From positions 29,584 through 93,583 of the forward strand of contig PKYN01000006.1 of NCBI GenBank assembly GCA_003132665.1: DNA of 64,000 nucleotides. The letters are read 5' to 3'. The notes beneath the pieces were generated by a model. That model had not been told where the DNA came from. It saw only the letters and a list, made by a program, of their open reading frames with translations, and did not search any database. A program made the position numbers and the translations under genes. Of the stretch, positions 25,399 to 32,729 are shown one piece after another (position 1 is the first letter of the stretch; each line of letters starts with the position of its first letter). This stretch comes from Actinomycetota bacterium (GTDB lineage Bacteria > Actinomycetota > Thermoleophilia > Gaiellales > Gaiellaceae).

Positions 25399-26730
25399 CT
25401 AAAAAATGGAGGGTAAATCCTCGATGGCGACTACTCTTCCCCGCGAGTCGTAGCCGACCAGTTTCGCCGGAAAATCGATTTTTGGCGCGAGTACGACGAA
25501 GGCGTTGTCCTTGAACGGCACCGGCCAGCGCTCGCCATTATTGAGGAAGAGATCGATACGGGAGATGGCGTCACTGGCAATACCTGAGATGAGAGCCGAT
25601 TGAGCGCCGCCAAAACCGGAGACAGACGGGGCGAGCGGGTAATCGAAGAGACTGGCGCATCCTCCTCCTCCGCCGCGTGCGGCGCTGATCGTCGCGATGC
25701 AGATGGCGTTATGCCTTCCAACCAGCGAGATGACTACGCGGGCGTGATTCCCGGGATCAGGCTGAAGGACTCGCGCGAACGTGATATTGGGGCCATGGTA
25801 GAGCGAGGAGCGAGGAACGCCTGCTTGGTGGAGTGAGAGACCGCGCGGTTCGCGTTGAATGAGCCACGCGATTAATCGGCGCAGAGGTTTGCGGTCGATC
25901 CGAGTAGGTCCGTAGTGCGGCTTCTTGAGCGATAAAGACGGGACCCGACAAAGAGAGCGTCGAAACGGCACGGCGATTCTGGCTCTCGCGGCGCCGATCG
26001 CGAAGACCCGGTCGACAACGCTGCAGAAAGGTACGTGCCGGCGAATGAGCAGAAAGGCTTGGCCGCCGGTGAAGACACGCTGAGTCTTCCCTCCGGCTTT
26101 GAGCTCGACGGCAGAGACGTTGGCGGCGGCGAGACCGAAGCTCGCCGAGGCGTCCTGAACGCCATTGAAGAATCCGTCCGGCCTCGCCGGGCGCTTGACA
26201 TGAGCCTTTCCGAACGCCGCATCGACCATCACAACCGCCGCCGGCGCCTTCGCCTGTTCGAGCTCGAGGCGAGGAACACAACTCATGTACGGACCGCCTG
26301 AGATGCCGTCGGCCACCAGCCGTAGGCAGATCTCGTCCCCGGAGCGGAAGCCGAACAGGCGGAAGGTCGCGCCGTCGGCGCGCGTCACGATCAGCCTGCG
26401 CAGTTTCGTCCCGCTGGGGAAGGAGGCCCAGGAGCGAGCGTTTGCCTGTTGGAAGGCGCGCTGCTCGGTCGACGAGGCGGGGGAGCCCGGTTTACCCGAG
26501 AGCCAGCCGGAAAAGCCACCCAGAGTCGCCGCCAAGGCGACTCCAAGTGCGAGCATCAGAGCCGCGATGACTGCGGCGATGAGCAGGGCGCGGCGCCCGC
26601 GCAACCACGCGCCACGCTCGAGCGGCTGCTCGAGCGCACGCCGGAGTACGTCTTCCCAGTTGGAATCGTCGCGCGGATCCTCGAGCGCTGATAGGCGCTC
26701 GGCCAGGAGCGAATCGCCGTGTCGTGTCAT
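25399..26730 (-). CDS. Single-pass membrane partner of ECF sigma factor
   Basis: The product is 443 aa. It has a short cytoplasmic part (residues ~1-45), one membrane helix (~46-70, ALLIAAVIAALMLALGVALAA) and a large extracytoplasmic part with two paired-cysteine regions. It starts inside the stop of the ECF sigma gene (ATGA), the usual place for an anti-sigma factor. I see no zinc-binding HxxxCxxC anti-sigma motif, so sigma binding is inferred from context only. The exported half may sense an envelope signal. Confidence 0.6.
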   Translation of the reverse strand: MTRHGDSLLAERLSALEDPRDDSNWEDVLRRALEQPLERGAWLRGRRALLIAAVIAALMLALGVALAATLGGFSGWLSGKPGSPASSTEQRAFQQANARSWASFPSGTKLRRLIVTRADGATFRLFGFRSGDEICLRLVADGISGGPYMSCVPRLELEQAKAPAAVVMVDAAFGKAHVKRPARPDGFFNGVQDASASFGLAAANVSAVELKAGGKTQRVFTGGQAFLLIRRHVPFCSVVDRVFAIGAARARIAVPFRRSLCRVPSLSLKKPHYGPTRIDRKPLRRLIAWLIQREPRGLSLHQAGVPRSSLYHGPNITFARVLQPDPGNHARVVISLVGRHNAICIATISAARGGGGGCASLFDYPLAPSVSGFGGAQSALISGIASDAISRIDLFLNNGERWPVPFKDNAFVVLAPKIDFPAKLVGYDSRGRVVAIEDLPSIF

Positions 26731-27203
26731 TTCTCTGCCCCTTCTCGGTCGATGGCGGCGAGCAGGTCGGCCCGCGCCTGGGCGAGCGTGGCGGCGACGG
26801 TGCCCTCGCTGATACCGCAGGTCTCGGCGATCTCGTCGTAGGAGAGGTCGCCGAAGTAGCGCAGGAATACGACGAGTCGTCGCCGCGGTGGGAGCGAGCG
26901 AATGGCGTCGACAAGGTCCGGGTCACGCTCGGGCTCGAGGAAAGCCTCTTCGAGTGAGGACTCGATTAGGGCGAGATCCCTTGGCACCGCGGCGAGCGCG
27001 AGCCTGAACGCTATTCGCCAGACCCAGGCCTCGAGTGATCCGGTTCCTTGGTAAGTCTCGCGCCGGCGAAGCGCCTGCGCGAAGGCGTCCTGCACCACAT
27101 CTCGCGCCGGTTCGCGCCCCCCGGCAACGGTCGCGATCACGTTGCGAAAGGCGACGTACCGGCGCCGGTAGAGCTCCTCGATCTCTAGCTCGCTTGCTCC
27201 CAC
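26727..27203 (-). CDS. ECF-type RNA polymerase sigma factor
   Basis: The product is 158 aa with sigma region 2 (ARDVVQDAFAQALRRRETYQGTGSLEAWVWRIAFRLAL) and region 4 (LPPRRRLVVFLRYFGDLSYDEIAETCGISEGTVAATLAQARADL). It redirects RNA polymerase to a small regulon. The start is a GTG. It is coupled to the downstream membrane protein. Copy A of the dispersed repeat lies immediately upstream, between it and tRNA-Trp. Confidence 0.9.
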   Translation of the reverse strand: MGASELEIEELYRRRYVAFRNVIATVAGGREPARDVVQDAFAQALRRRETYQGTGSLEAWVWRIAFRLALAAVPRDLALIESSLEEAFLEPERDPDLVDAIRSLPPRRRLVVFLRYFGDLSYDEIAETCGISEGTVAATLAQARADLLAAIDREGAEK

Positions 27204-27239
27204 TACTCGTTCCGAGGGTGATTAAGCGCAGAATCTTTA

Positions 27240-27449
27240 TCAGCAGGCCGCCGCGACCGACCTGCGCGGGCGCGGCTCACAGAACGCTATCCCATGGCCT
27301 GTTCGCCTCGAACACTGATCACAACCACGGTCAGCCGAGTGCGCGTCTAGGAGCAGACGAGACACAAGCGCCGAAGGCGCGCAGGCTCGTACAGACGCTG
27401 GTAATACCGCGAAAAGTCTTCGTCGGCTTAGCCGACGGACTTTTCGCGG
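27240..27449 (-). repeat. Dispersed structured repeat, copy A
   Basis: Reading on the minus strand, this starts 7 nt after tRNA-Trp. Stem-loop 1 (27449-27407) has 12- and 7-bp stems (CCGCGAAAAGTC, then CGTCGGC/GCCGACG with loop TAA). Stem-loop 2 (27390-27357) is GCGCC-TTC-GGCGC inside ACGAG/CTCGT. The conserved core at 27280-27247 (GTGAGCCGCGCCCG ... GTCGGTCGCGGCGGC) folds as a third stem-loop. The same order occurs in copies B and C. No reading frame is conserved. Confidence 0.7.
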
Positions 27450-27456
27450 GACCTAC

Positions 27457-27528
27457 AGGGGCGGAGGGACTCGAACCCCCAACCCCCGGTTTTGGAGACC
27501 GGTGCTCTACCAGTTGAGCTACGCCCCT
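27457..27528 (-). tRNA. tRNA-Trp (CCA)
   Basis: On the minus strand the acceptor stem is AGGGGCG/CGCCCCT. The anticodon arm CCGGT-CTCCAAA-ACCGG gives anticodon CCA (Trp). The T arm contains GGTTCGAGTCC. The 72-nt gene does not encode the 3' CCA. A dispersed repeat follows directly downstream. Confidence 0.97.
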
Positions 27529-27793
27529 AGGGTTCGCGCCGAGGATTCTACTTACGACGGGCTTGCGCTATCGCGAGAAAGCAGTGACCAGCACCGAGAT
27601 CGTCCGCAGCGAACTCCGCTTACGAGGACGGCGAGCCCGCCCCGATTCTGGGAGCAGCGAAGAGCGAGTGCCGCAGGCGCAGCGACCGCTCGGAAAGAAA
27701 TCCGACGGGAATCGACAGATTCTCGTCGCTCAATCGCCAGATTTTCGTCGGTTGAGGTAGGGGAAAGGGGGGTGGACCCCGTATTCTTGAAGT
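27529..27793. other. Intergenic region with related hairpins
   Basis: No gene is seen between tRNA-Trp and the sigma gene. At about 27708-27757 two hairpin halves (CGACGGGAATC-GACA-GATTCTCGTCG, then TCGCCAGATTTTCGTCGG) resemble the terminal hairpin of repeat copies B and C, so this may be a decayed relative of that family. The promoter of the sigma gene should also lie here. Confidence 0.35.
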
Positions 27794-28582
27794 GTGCCCG
27801 CTGAGGACGTCCTCTCCCTTTGGCGAAAATACCGCGCGAGCCGCGATCGCCAGCTGCGTGACCGCCTCATCTTGACCTACGCGCCGCTGGTCAAGTTCGT
27901 TGCCGGTCGCCTCGGTTCGGGGCTGCCCGCCCACGTCGACGAGGGCGATCTGGTCTCTTACGGCCTGCTCGGCTTGATCGGTGCGATCGAACGTTACGAC
28001 CCCGATCGCGACGTCAAGTTCGAGACCTACGCGATCGCCCGGATCAAGGGCTCGATCATCGATGAGCTACGGGCGATGGACTGGGTTCCGCGCTCGGTGC
28101 GAGCGCGTGCGCGTGATATCGAGCGGGCGATCGGCGAGCTGGAGGCGCAGAGCGGCCGGGCGCCGAGTGAAGAGGAGATCGCGGCGAAGCTGGGCGTGAG
28201 CCAGGACGAGCTGGGCGAGAACCTGCTCGAGATCTCGCGCTCTTCGATCGCGGCGCTGGACGAGCTTTGGACGGTTTCTTCGAGCGGCGGCGACCAGGTC
28301 GCGCTGATCGACACGATCGAGGACACGCAGGGTCCGGAACCGCAGGCGGCCCTCGCGCAGACAGAGATGCGAGAGGCACTGGGCGAGGCGATCGCACGCC
28401 TACCCGAGCGCGAGAAGCTCGTGGTCACGCTCTATTACTACGAGGAGCTGACGCTGCGTGAGATCGGCGAAGTGCTGGGAGTGACGGAGTCGCGCGTATC
28501 GCAGCTTCACACCAAGGCGATCCTGCGCCTCAAGGCGCGCCTCGGTGGCGCGCAGACGCGCGCTGCGCTCGAGCGCAGCTAA
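27794..28582 (+). CDS. FliA/WhiG-type RNA polymerase sigma factor
   Basis: The product is 262 aa with regions 2 (LVKFVAGRLGSGLPAHVDEGDLVSYGLLGLIGAIERYD, KFETYAIARIKGSIIDELRAMDWVPRSVR), 3 (AIGELEAQSGRAPSEEEIAAKLGVS) and 4 (LPEREKLVVTLYYYEELTLREIGEVLGVTESRVSQLHTKA). The IDELRxxDWVPRSVR segment is typical of flagellar/sporulation sigma-28 proteins. It may control motility or development; no such genes are in the window. Start GTG. Repeat copy B begins 3 bp after the stop. Confidence 0.9.
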   Translation: MPAEDVLSLWRKYRASRDRQLRDRLILTYAPLVKFVAGRLGSGLPAHVDEGDLVSYGLLGLIGAIERYDPDRDVKFETYAIARIKGSIIDELRAMDWVPRSVRARARDIERAIGELEAQSGRAPSEEEIAAKLGVSQDELGENLLEISRSSIAALDELWTVSSSGGDQVALIDTIEDTQGPEPQAALAQTEMREALGEAIARLPEREKLVVTLYYYEELTLREIGEVLGVTESRVSQLHTKAILRLKARLGGAQTRAALERS

Positions 28583-28585
28583 AGA

Positions 28586-28812
28586 CGGCCGGAAATCTTC
28601 GATTTCCGGCCGCGGGAACAAAGAAGAGCTGAGCGCGCCTTCGGCGCTTGCTCAACTTCTGGTCCTACATGCGGATCGAGCTTGTTCGAGTTGCTTTGCG
28701 GAGCTCGGATTGTGCTGGGGATGGCGTTTGTGAGCCGCGCCCGCCATGTCGGTCGCGGCGGCTAAGAGCAAAGACGGCTTTCGACCGACGAAAGTCGCCA
28801 GACTTTTGTCGG
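28586..28812 (+). repeat. Dispersed structured repeat, copy B
   Basis: Stem-loop 1 is 28586-28612 (CGGCCGGAAATC pairing with GATTTCCGGCCG, loop TTC). Stem-loop 2 lies around 28631-28653 (GAGC, GCGCC-TTC-GGCGC, GCTC). The conserved core is 28730-28762, and the terminal stem-loop is 28785-28812 (CCGACGAAAGTC-GCCA-GACTTTTGTCGG). It starts 3 bp after the sigma gene stop and fills most of the gap before the EF-G-like gene. No reading frame is conserved with copy C apart from the peptide shadow of the core. Confidence 0.75.
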
Positions 28813-28887
28813 CTACATCACCTCAGCCGCATTTCCCACGGGCTAGGCTCTAAGATCGCAGACGCAATCGGTCCAGGAGGAGAGCGC

Positions 28888-30942
28888 ATGCCCGTTGTCG
28901 AGCCCGGTAAGATTCGTAACCTCGCTGTCGCAGGTCATCGCGGTACGGGGAAGACGTCGCTGATCGAGGCGCTTCTCTTTCAGTCCGGCGCGACGACGCG
29001 ACTTGGAGCGGTGGAAGCGGGAACGACCGTCTCGGACTGGGACGAGGACGAGCACAAGCGCCAGCTCTCGCTGCAAGCCTCGATCTGCCATGTGCTCTGG
29101 AGCGGGAACAAGATCAACCTGATCGACACGCCCGGCGACGCCGGCTTCCAGGGCGACCTGCTGGCGGCGCTCAGGGTTGTCGAGGGCGTCATGCTGGTCG
29201 TCAGCGGCGTGATGGGAATCGAGGTGCAGACCGGCCGGATCTGGAAGCGCGCCGAAGAGCTCGGCCTTGCGCGCTGCCTGGTCGTCAACATGCTCGACCG
29301 CGAGCGCGCCGACTTCTTCCGCGTTCTCGCCCAGCTCCAGTCGCAGCTCTCGCCTCATTGCGTCGCCGTTCAGATTCCGATCGGCGCCGAGCACGAGCTC
29401 AGCGGCGTCGTAGATCTCTTGCACCTCAAGGCCTATTCGAGCGCCGGCGCAGCAAAGGAGACGGTCGCCTCGGAGATTCCCGCCGAGATCGCGGACAGCG
29501 TCGCCGCCGAGCGCGAAAAGCTCCTCGATGCCATCGCCGAGACCGACGAGGCGCTGATGGAGCGCTATCTGGAGGGCGAGGAGATCGGCGGCGAAGAGCT
29601 GGCAAACGCGCTCGAGCAGGCCGTCTTGCGCGGCGAGCTGTTCCCGGTCGCCTGCGCGGTCGCGACCAAGAACCTCGGCTCGACGGCGATTCTCGATCTC
29701 GCCTCCGAGTGCATGCCCTCGCCCGAGGAGAAGGGCGCTCCCAGCGGTCTCGACGGGATCGGCTCGGGCGCGTTCGTTTTCAAGACTATCGCCGACCCCT
29801 TCGCGGGGCGCATCAACGTCTTCCGCGTCGTCGGCGGCGCCGTCAAGTCCGACTCCACGCTCACCAATCCCCGCACGCGCGGGAAGGAGCGCGTGGGCCA
29901 GCTCCTGCTCATGCAGGGCAAAGAGCACACCAGCTCGGATGCGATCGGCGCGGGCGACATCGCCGCGGTGGCCAAGCTGAAGGACACGCAGACCGGCGAT
30001 GCGCTGCTCGATGCCGATCGCCAGGTCGAGCTGCCCTCGATCGGCTTCCCCGAGCCGGTGATGAGCTTCGCGATCACGCCCAAGGCCAAGGGCGACGAGG
30101 AGAAGATGGCCTCGGCGTTACGCCGCCTGGCCGAGGAGGATCCGACGCTGCTGCTGCGCCGCGACCCGCAGACCGGCGAGCAGCTCCTCTCGGGCATGAG
30201 CCAGATGCACGTCGAGGTCGCGGTTGAGCGGCTCAAGCGTCGCTTCGGCGTGGAAGTCGAACTGCATCAGCCGCGCGTGCCCTATCTCGAGACGATTCGC
30301 AAGGAGGCGCGCGGGCACGGTCGCTACAAGAAGCAGACCGGCGGGCGCGGACAGTTCGGCGACTGCCACATCGAGATCGAGCCGATCGGCGCCGACGAGG
30401 AATACGAGTTCCTCGACAAGATCGTCGGCGGTGTCATTCCGCAGAGCTTCCGGCCTGCGGTCGACAAGGGAATCCGGGAAGCGATGCAGCGCGGCGAGCT
30501 GGCCGGGGCGCCGGTCAAGGGCGTTCGCGTGCGCCTCGTCGACGGCAGCTATCACACCGTCGATTCCTCCGAGATGGCGTTCAAGATCGCCGGCTCGATG
30601 GCCTGGAAGCAGGCCTACGAGCAGGCCGACCCGGTGGTTCTGGAGCCGATCATGGAGGTCGAGGTGACCGTTCCGGACGAGGCCGTAGGCGCCGTCAACG
30701 GCGATCTGAACTCTCGCCGCGGCCGCCTGCAGGGAATGGAGCCCGCGGGCGGTATGACGACGATTCGGGTCGAGGTGCCGATGGCCGAGATACTCACTTA
30801 CGCGCAGTCTTTGACCTCGCTCACGGGCGGTCGCGGCGACTACCACATGCAGTTCCTGCGCTACGAGGAAGTTCCGTCGCACATCGCCCAGAAGATCGTC
30901 GAGCAGGTTAAGAAAGAGCGCGAAGAGGAGCACAGCCACTAG
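28888..30942 (+). CDS. EF-G-like translational GTPase (second, FusA2-type)
   Basis: The product is about 684 aa and has all five EF-G-like domains. The P-loop is GHRGTGKTSL and the switch II motif is DTPGD. The G4 guanine motif reads VNMLDRERADF, so the usual NKxD lysine is Met. Domain IV contains ARGHGRYKKQTGGRGQFGDCHIEIEP. It resembles the EF-G-like group that accompanies, but does not replace, canonical FusA; no ribosomal protein genes are adjacent. AGGAGG lies 7 nt before ATG 28888, so the longer upstream frame is discarded. Confidence 0.88.
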   Translation: MPVVEPGKIRNLAVAGHRGTGKTSLIEALLFQSGATTRLGAVEAGTTVSDWDEDEHKRQLSLQASICHVLWSGNKINLIDTPGDAGFQGDLLAALRVVEGVMLVVSGVMGIEVQTGRIWKRAEELGLARCLVVNMLDRERADFFRVLAQLQSQLSPHCVAVQIPIGAEHELSGVVDLLHLKAYSSAGAAKETVASEIPAEIADSVAAEREKLLDAIAETDEALMERYLEGEEIGGEELANALEQAVLRGELFPVACAVATKNLGSTAILDLASECMPSPEEKGAPSGLDGIGSGAFVFKTIADPFAGRINVFRVVGGAVKSDSTLTNPRTRGKERVGQLLLMQGKEHTSSDAIGAGDIAAVAKLKDTQTGDALLDADRQVELPSIGFPEPVMSFAITPKAKGDEEKMASALRRLAEEDPTLLLRRDPQTGEQLLSGMSQMHVEVAVERLKRRFGVEVELHQPRVPYLETIRKEARGHGRYKKQTGGRGQFGDCHIEIEPIGADEEYEFLDKIVGGVIPQSFRPAVDKGIREAMQRGELAGAPVKGVRVRLVDGSYHTVDSSEMAFKIAGSMAWKQAYEQADPVVLEPIMEVEVTVPDEAVGAVNGDLNSRRGRLQGMEPAGGMTTIRVEVPMAEILTYAQSLTSLTGGRGDYHMQFLRYEEVPSHIAQKIVEQVKKEREEEHSH

Positions 30943-30951
30943 GCTGGAGCT

Positions 30952-31575
30952 ATGCGCATCACGCGCAACGAATCATCCAGACCTTGTGCAATCTGCGGAC
31001 GGCGGCTGCTGATGGGCGAGCAGTTCAGCCGCTTCTCGCCTGGAGGGCGCGACGAGCTGGTCGAAGTTTGCCCCCTCTGCTTCGAAAAGGCGATCGATCA
31101 CGGCTGGTCGAGAGAAGGGGCGCCGACGACGCCGACGCGCGCCGAGACGCAGCGAAAGCGCGGCCTTCTTTCTTCTCTCTTCGGGATTGCCCGCGGCGAG
31201 ATGGAGGAGACGGTGCTCGCCGAGCCGATTCTGCGCCGCCTGGGCAGCGATGAGATAGTCGTGGTCGAAGCGGCGGACGTCTTCAACACGAGCCCGTACC
31301 GGCGCACGGTCGGTGGCGTGGCGCGCAGTCTGGGCGAGCCGCATGCGAGCATCGTGGCGCTCTCGGGAGCGAAGGCGGAGTTCGTGCTGACCGTCGCCTG
31401 GGATCTCTCCTGGTACCAGTACCGCATCTCGCTCGACGCCGCGCAGCAGGTGAGGCTGGTCGAGCGCGGGCACGAGCTGCAGGAGCTGAAGCAGCCCTAC
31501 ACCAACTGGAACGCACGGGTCGAAGAAGACGGCCGCGTGGTTCCGGACGTCGCGCGTATCGACTCGCTCGGCTGA
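30952..31575 (+). CDS. Hypothetical zinc-ribbon protein
   Basis: The product is 207 aa. The N-terminus holds two CxxC pairs (PCAICGRRLLMGEQF ... VCPLCFEKA), a probable zinc ribbon. The middle is a basic linker and the C-terminal ~110 residues form a domain (YRRTVGGVARSLGEPHASIVAL ... VAWDLSWYQYRISLD) that I do not recognise. It starts 9 bp after the EF-G-like gene and is probably co-transcribed with it. Confidence 0.7.
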   Translation: MRITRNESSRPCAICGRRLLMGEQFSRFSPGGRDELVEVCPLCFEKAIDHGWSREGAPTTPTRAETQRKRGLLSSLFGIARGEMEETVLAEPILRRLGSDEIVVVEAADVFNTSPYRRTVGGVARSLGEPHASIVALSGAKAEFVLTVAWDLSWYQYRISLDAAQQVRLVERGHELQELKQPYTNWNARVEEDGRVVPDVARIDSLG

Positions 31576-31631
31576 GCGCGAAGACGCGGCGCGCTGGCAT
31601 TGTCGCCAGCTACTCGTAGAATGCGAGGAAG

Positions 31632-31835
31632 ATGATCTACTGCGTGATTCCACCCGAGCTCGCCGACGATCTCTTCGACAGGATGGTCGAGTACTACAAG
31701 GACAATCCGAGCGTCACGGTGATCATCGATCGTCGCGGCGGAAAAGAGTCGGCAGAGCGGGCCGCCGTGAAGAAGCCCGAGGAGAAACGTCGGGCGCGTA
31801 TTCCGGGCACCTTCCCTGAGATCAGCGCTCACTAG
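31632..31835 (+). CDS. Small hypothetical protein
   Basis: The product is 67 aa: a compact alpha/beta start (MIYCVIPPELADDLFDRMVEYYKDNPSVTVIIDRRGG) and a basic tail. GAGGAAG precedes the ATG closely. The DRRGGKESAER-like tail is seen in several short actinobacterial proteins, but I cannot assign a family or function. Confidence 0.6.
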   Translation: MIYCVIPPELADDLFDRMVEYYKDNPSVTVIIDRRGGKESAERAAVKKPEEKRRARIPGTFPEISAH

Positions 31836-31882
31836 ATCGCGCAGTCAGGCGCGGCAACCCGGGTTCGGCTGAGGGCGCGTGT

Positions 31883-32218
31883 ATGGTGCTCGTCGTGAGA
31901 CGCAAGCTGGTTGTCTTCGTTCCCGTTTCGGCGCTGGAGAGCGTGTGCGAGGCGCTTTTCGCCGCGGGCGCGGGGCGAATCGGCAACTACGATCGCTGCG
32001 CCTGGTACACGGTGGGCACGGGGACATTTCTCGCCCGCGAGGGGGCGCGACCGCAGGTGGGAGAAGTCGGCCACGAGCAGCGCGTAACCGAGTACCGCGT
32101 GGAGACCGTCTACCCGAGCGAGCTGGAGGCCGAGGTCGTGCACGCGCTGCGCGAGTCGCATCCCTACGAGGAGCCGGCCTTCGACATCTATGAGCCGGTG
32201 GAGGCCGCAAAGTGTTGA
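31883..32218 (+). CDS. Stand-alone NIF3/YqfO-like insertion domain protein
   Basis: The product is 111 aa. It matches the CutA-like domain inserted in bacterial NIF3 (YqfO) proteins: GAGRIGNYDRCAWYTVGTGTFL, then RVTEYRVETVYPSELEAEVVHALRESHPYEEPAFDIYEP. The metal-binding NIF3 halves are absent, so this is the domain alone. The RNase HI gene starts 7 bp before its stop, with its SD inside this gene. Confidence 0.8.
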   Translation: MVLVVRRKLVVFVPVSALESVCEALFAAGAGRIGNYDRCAWYTVGTGTFLAREGARPQVGEVGHEQRVTEYRVETVYPSELEAEVVHALRESHPYEEPAFDIYEPVEAAKC

Positions 32219-32622
32219 AGGCGCGCCTCTTTACCGATGGCGGTTCGCGAGGTAACCCGGGCCCGGCCGCCTACGGTTACGTGCTCGAAGATCCGGCCGG
32301 GACGGTGCTCGATGCACGCGGCGAGGCGATCGGAGTCGCAACCAACAACGTGGCCGAGTACAGCGGTCTCGTGGCAGGGCTGGCGAAAGCGGTGGAGATC
32401 GGGGTGGCGGAGCTGGAGGTCGTCTCGGACTCGGAGCTGATGGTGCGCCAGATGAGGGGCGACTACCGGGTCAAGAACGAGGGGCTGAAGCCGCTGTTTC
32501 AGAAGGCGAGCGGGCTTGCGGACAGAATCGGCAAGGTGAGCTACCGGGCGGTGCGGCGCGAGCACAACAAGCTGGCCGACCAGCTGGTGAACGAGGCGCT
32601 GGACGCCGCGAACGGTCGTTAG
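32212..32622 (+). CDS. rnhA: Ribonuclease HI family protein
   Basis: The product is 136 aa with the RNase H fold. The acidic catalytic residues are in place: Asp9 (FTDGGSRGNPG), Glu49 (NNVAEYSGL), Asp73 (VSDSEL) and Asp123 (HNKLADQL). It cuts RNA in RNA-DNA hybrids. It starts at GTG 32212 with GGAGG 7 nt upstream, overlapping the previous gene. The archaeal/actinobacterial short type lacks the basic protrusion of E. coli RnhA. Confidence 0.88.
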   Translation: MLKARLFTDGGSRGNPGPAAYGYVLEDPAGTVLDARGEAIGVATNNVAEYSGLVAGLAKAVEIGVAELEVVSDSELMVRQMRGDYRVKNEGLKPLFQKASGLADRIGKVSYRAVRREHNKLADQLVNEALDAANGR

Positions 32623-32655
32623 CGACTCGCCGCTCCGGGCTATACTTGGCCGCAC

Positions 32656-32729
32656 GCGGATGTAGCTCAGTTGGCTAGAGCGTCTGCTTGCCATGCAGAA
32701 GGTCGAGGGTTCGAATCCCTTCATCCGCT
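32656..32729 (+). tRNA. tRNA-Gly (GCC), host gene of the integrated element
   Basis: The acceptor stem is GCGGATG/CATCCGC. The anticodon arm TCTGC-TTGCCAT-GCAGA gives GCC (Gly). The T arm is GAGGGTTCGAATCCCTT. The 74-nt gene has no encoded CCA. Its last 44 nt form the left copy of the attachment repeat, so the 3' half was contributed by the element when it integrated and the gene stayed intact. Confidence 0.97.
32686..32729. repeat. attL core repeat (tRNA-Gly 3' part)
   Basis: This 44-bp stretch, from the anticodon arm through the discriminator base of tRNA-Gly, is repeated exactly at 43187-43230. The flanks differ on both sides, which fixes the ends of identity. Confidence 0.92.

Noticed and set aside
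28648..28887. N-terminal extension of the EF-G-like protein sharing a Cys/Arg-rich peptide with a frame near 43350
   Set aside because: The shared peptide comes from the dispersed repeat core; AGGAGG before ATG 28888 marks the real start.
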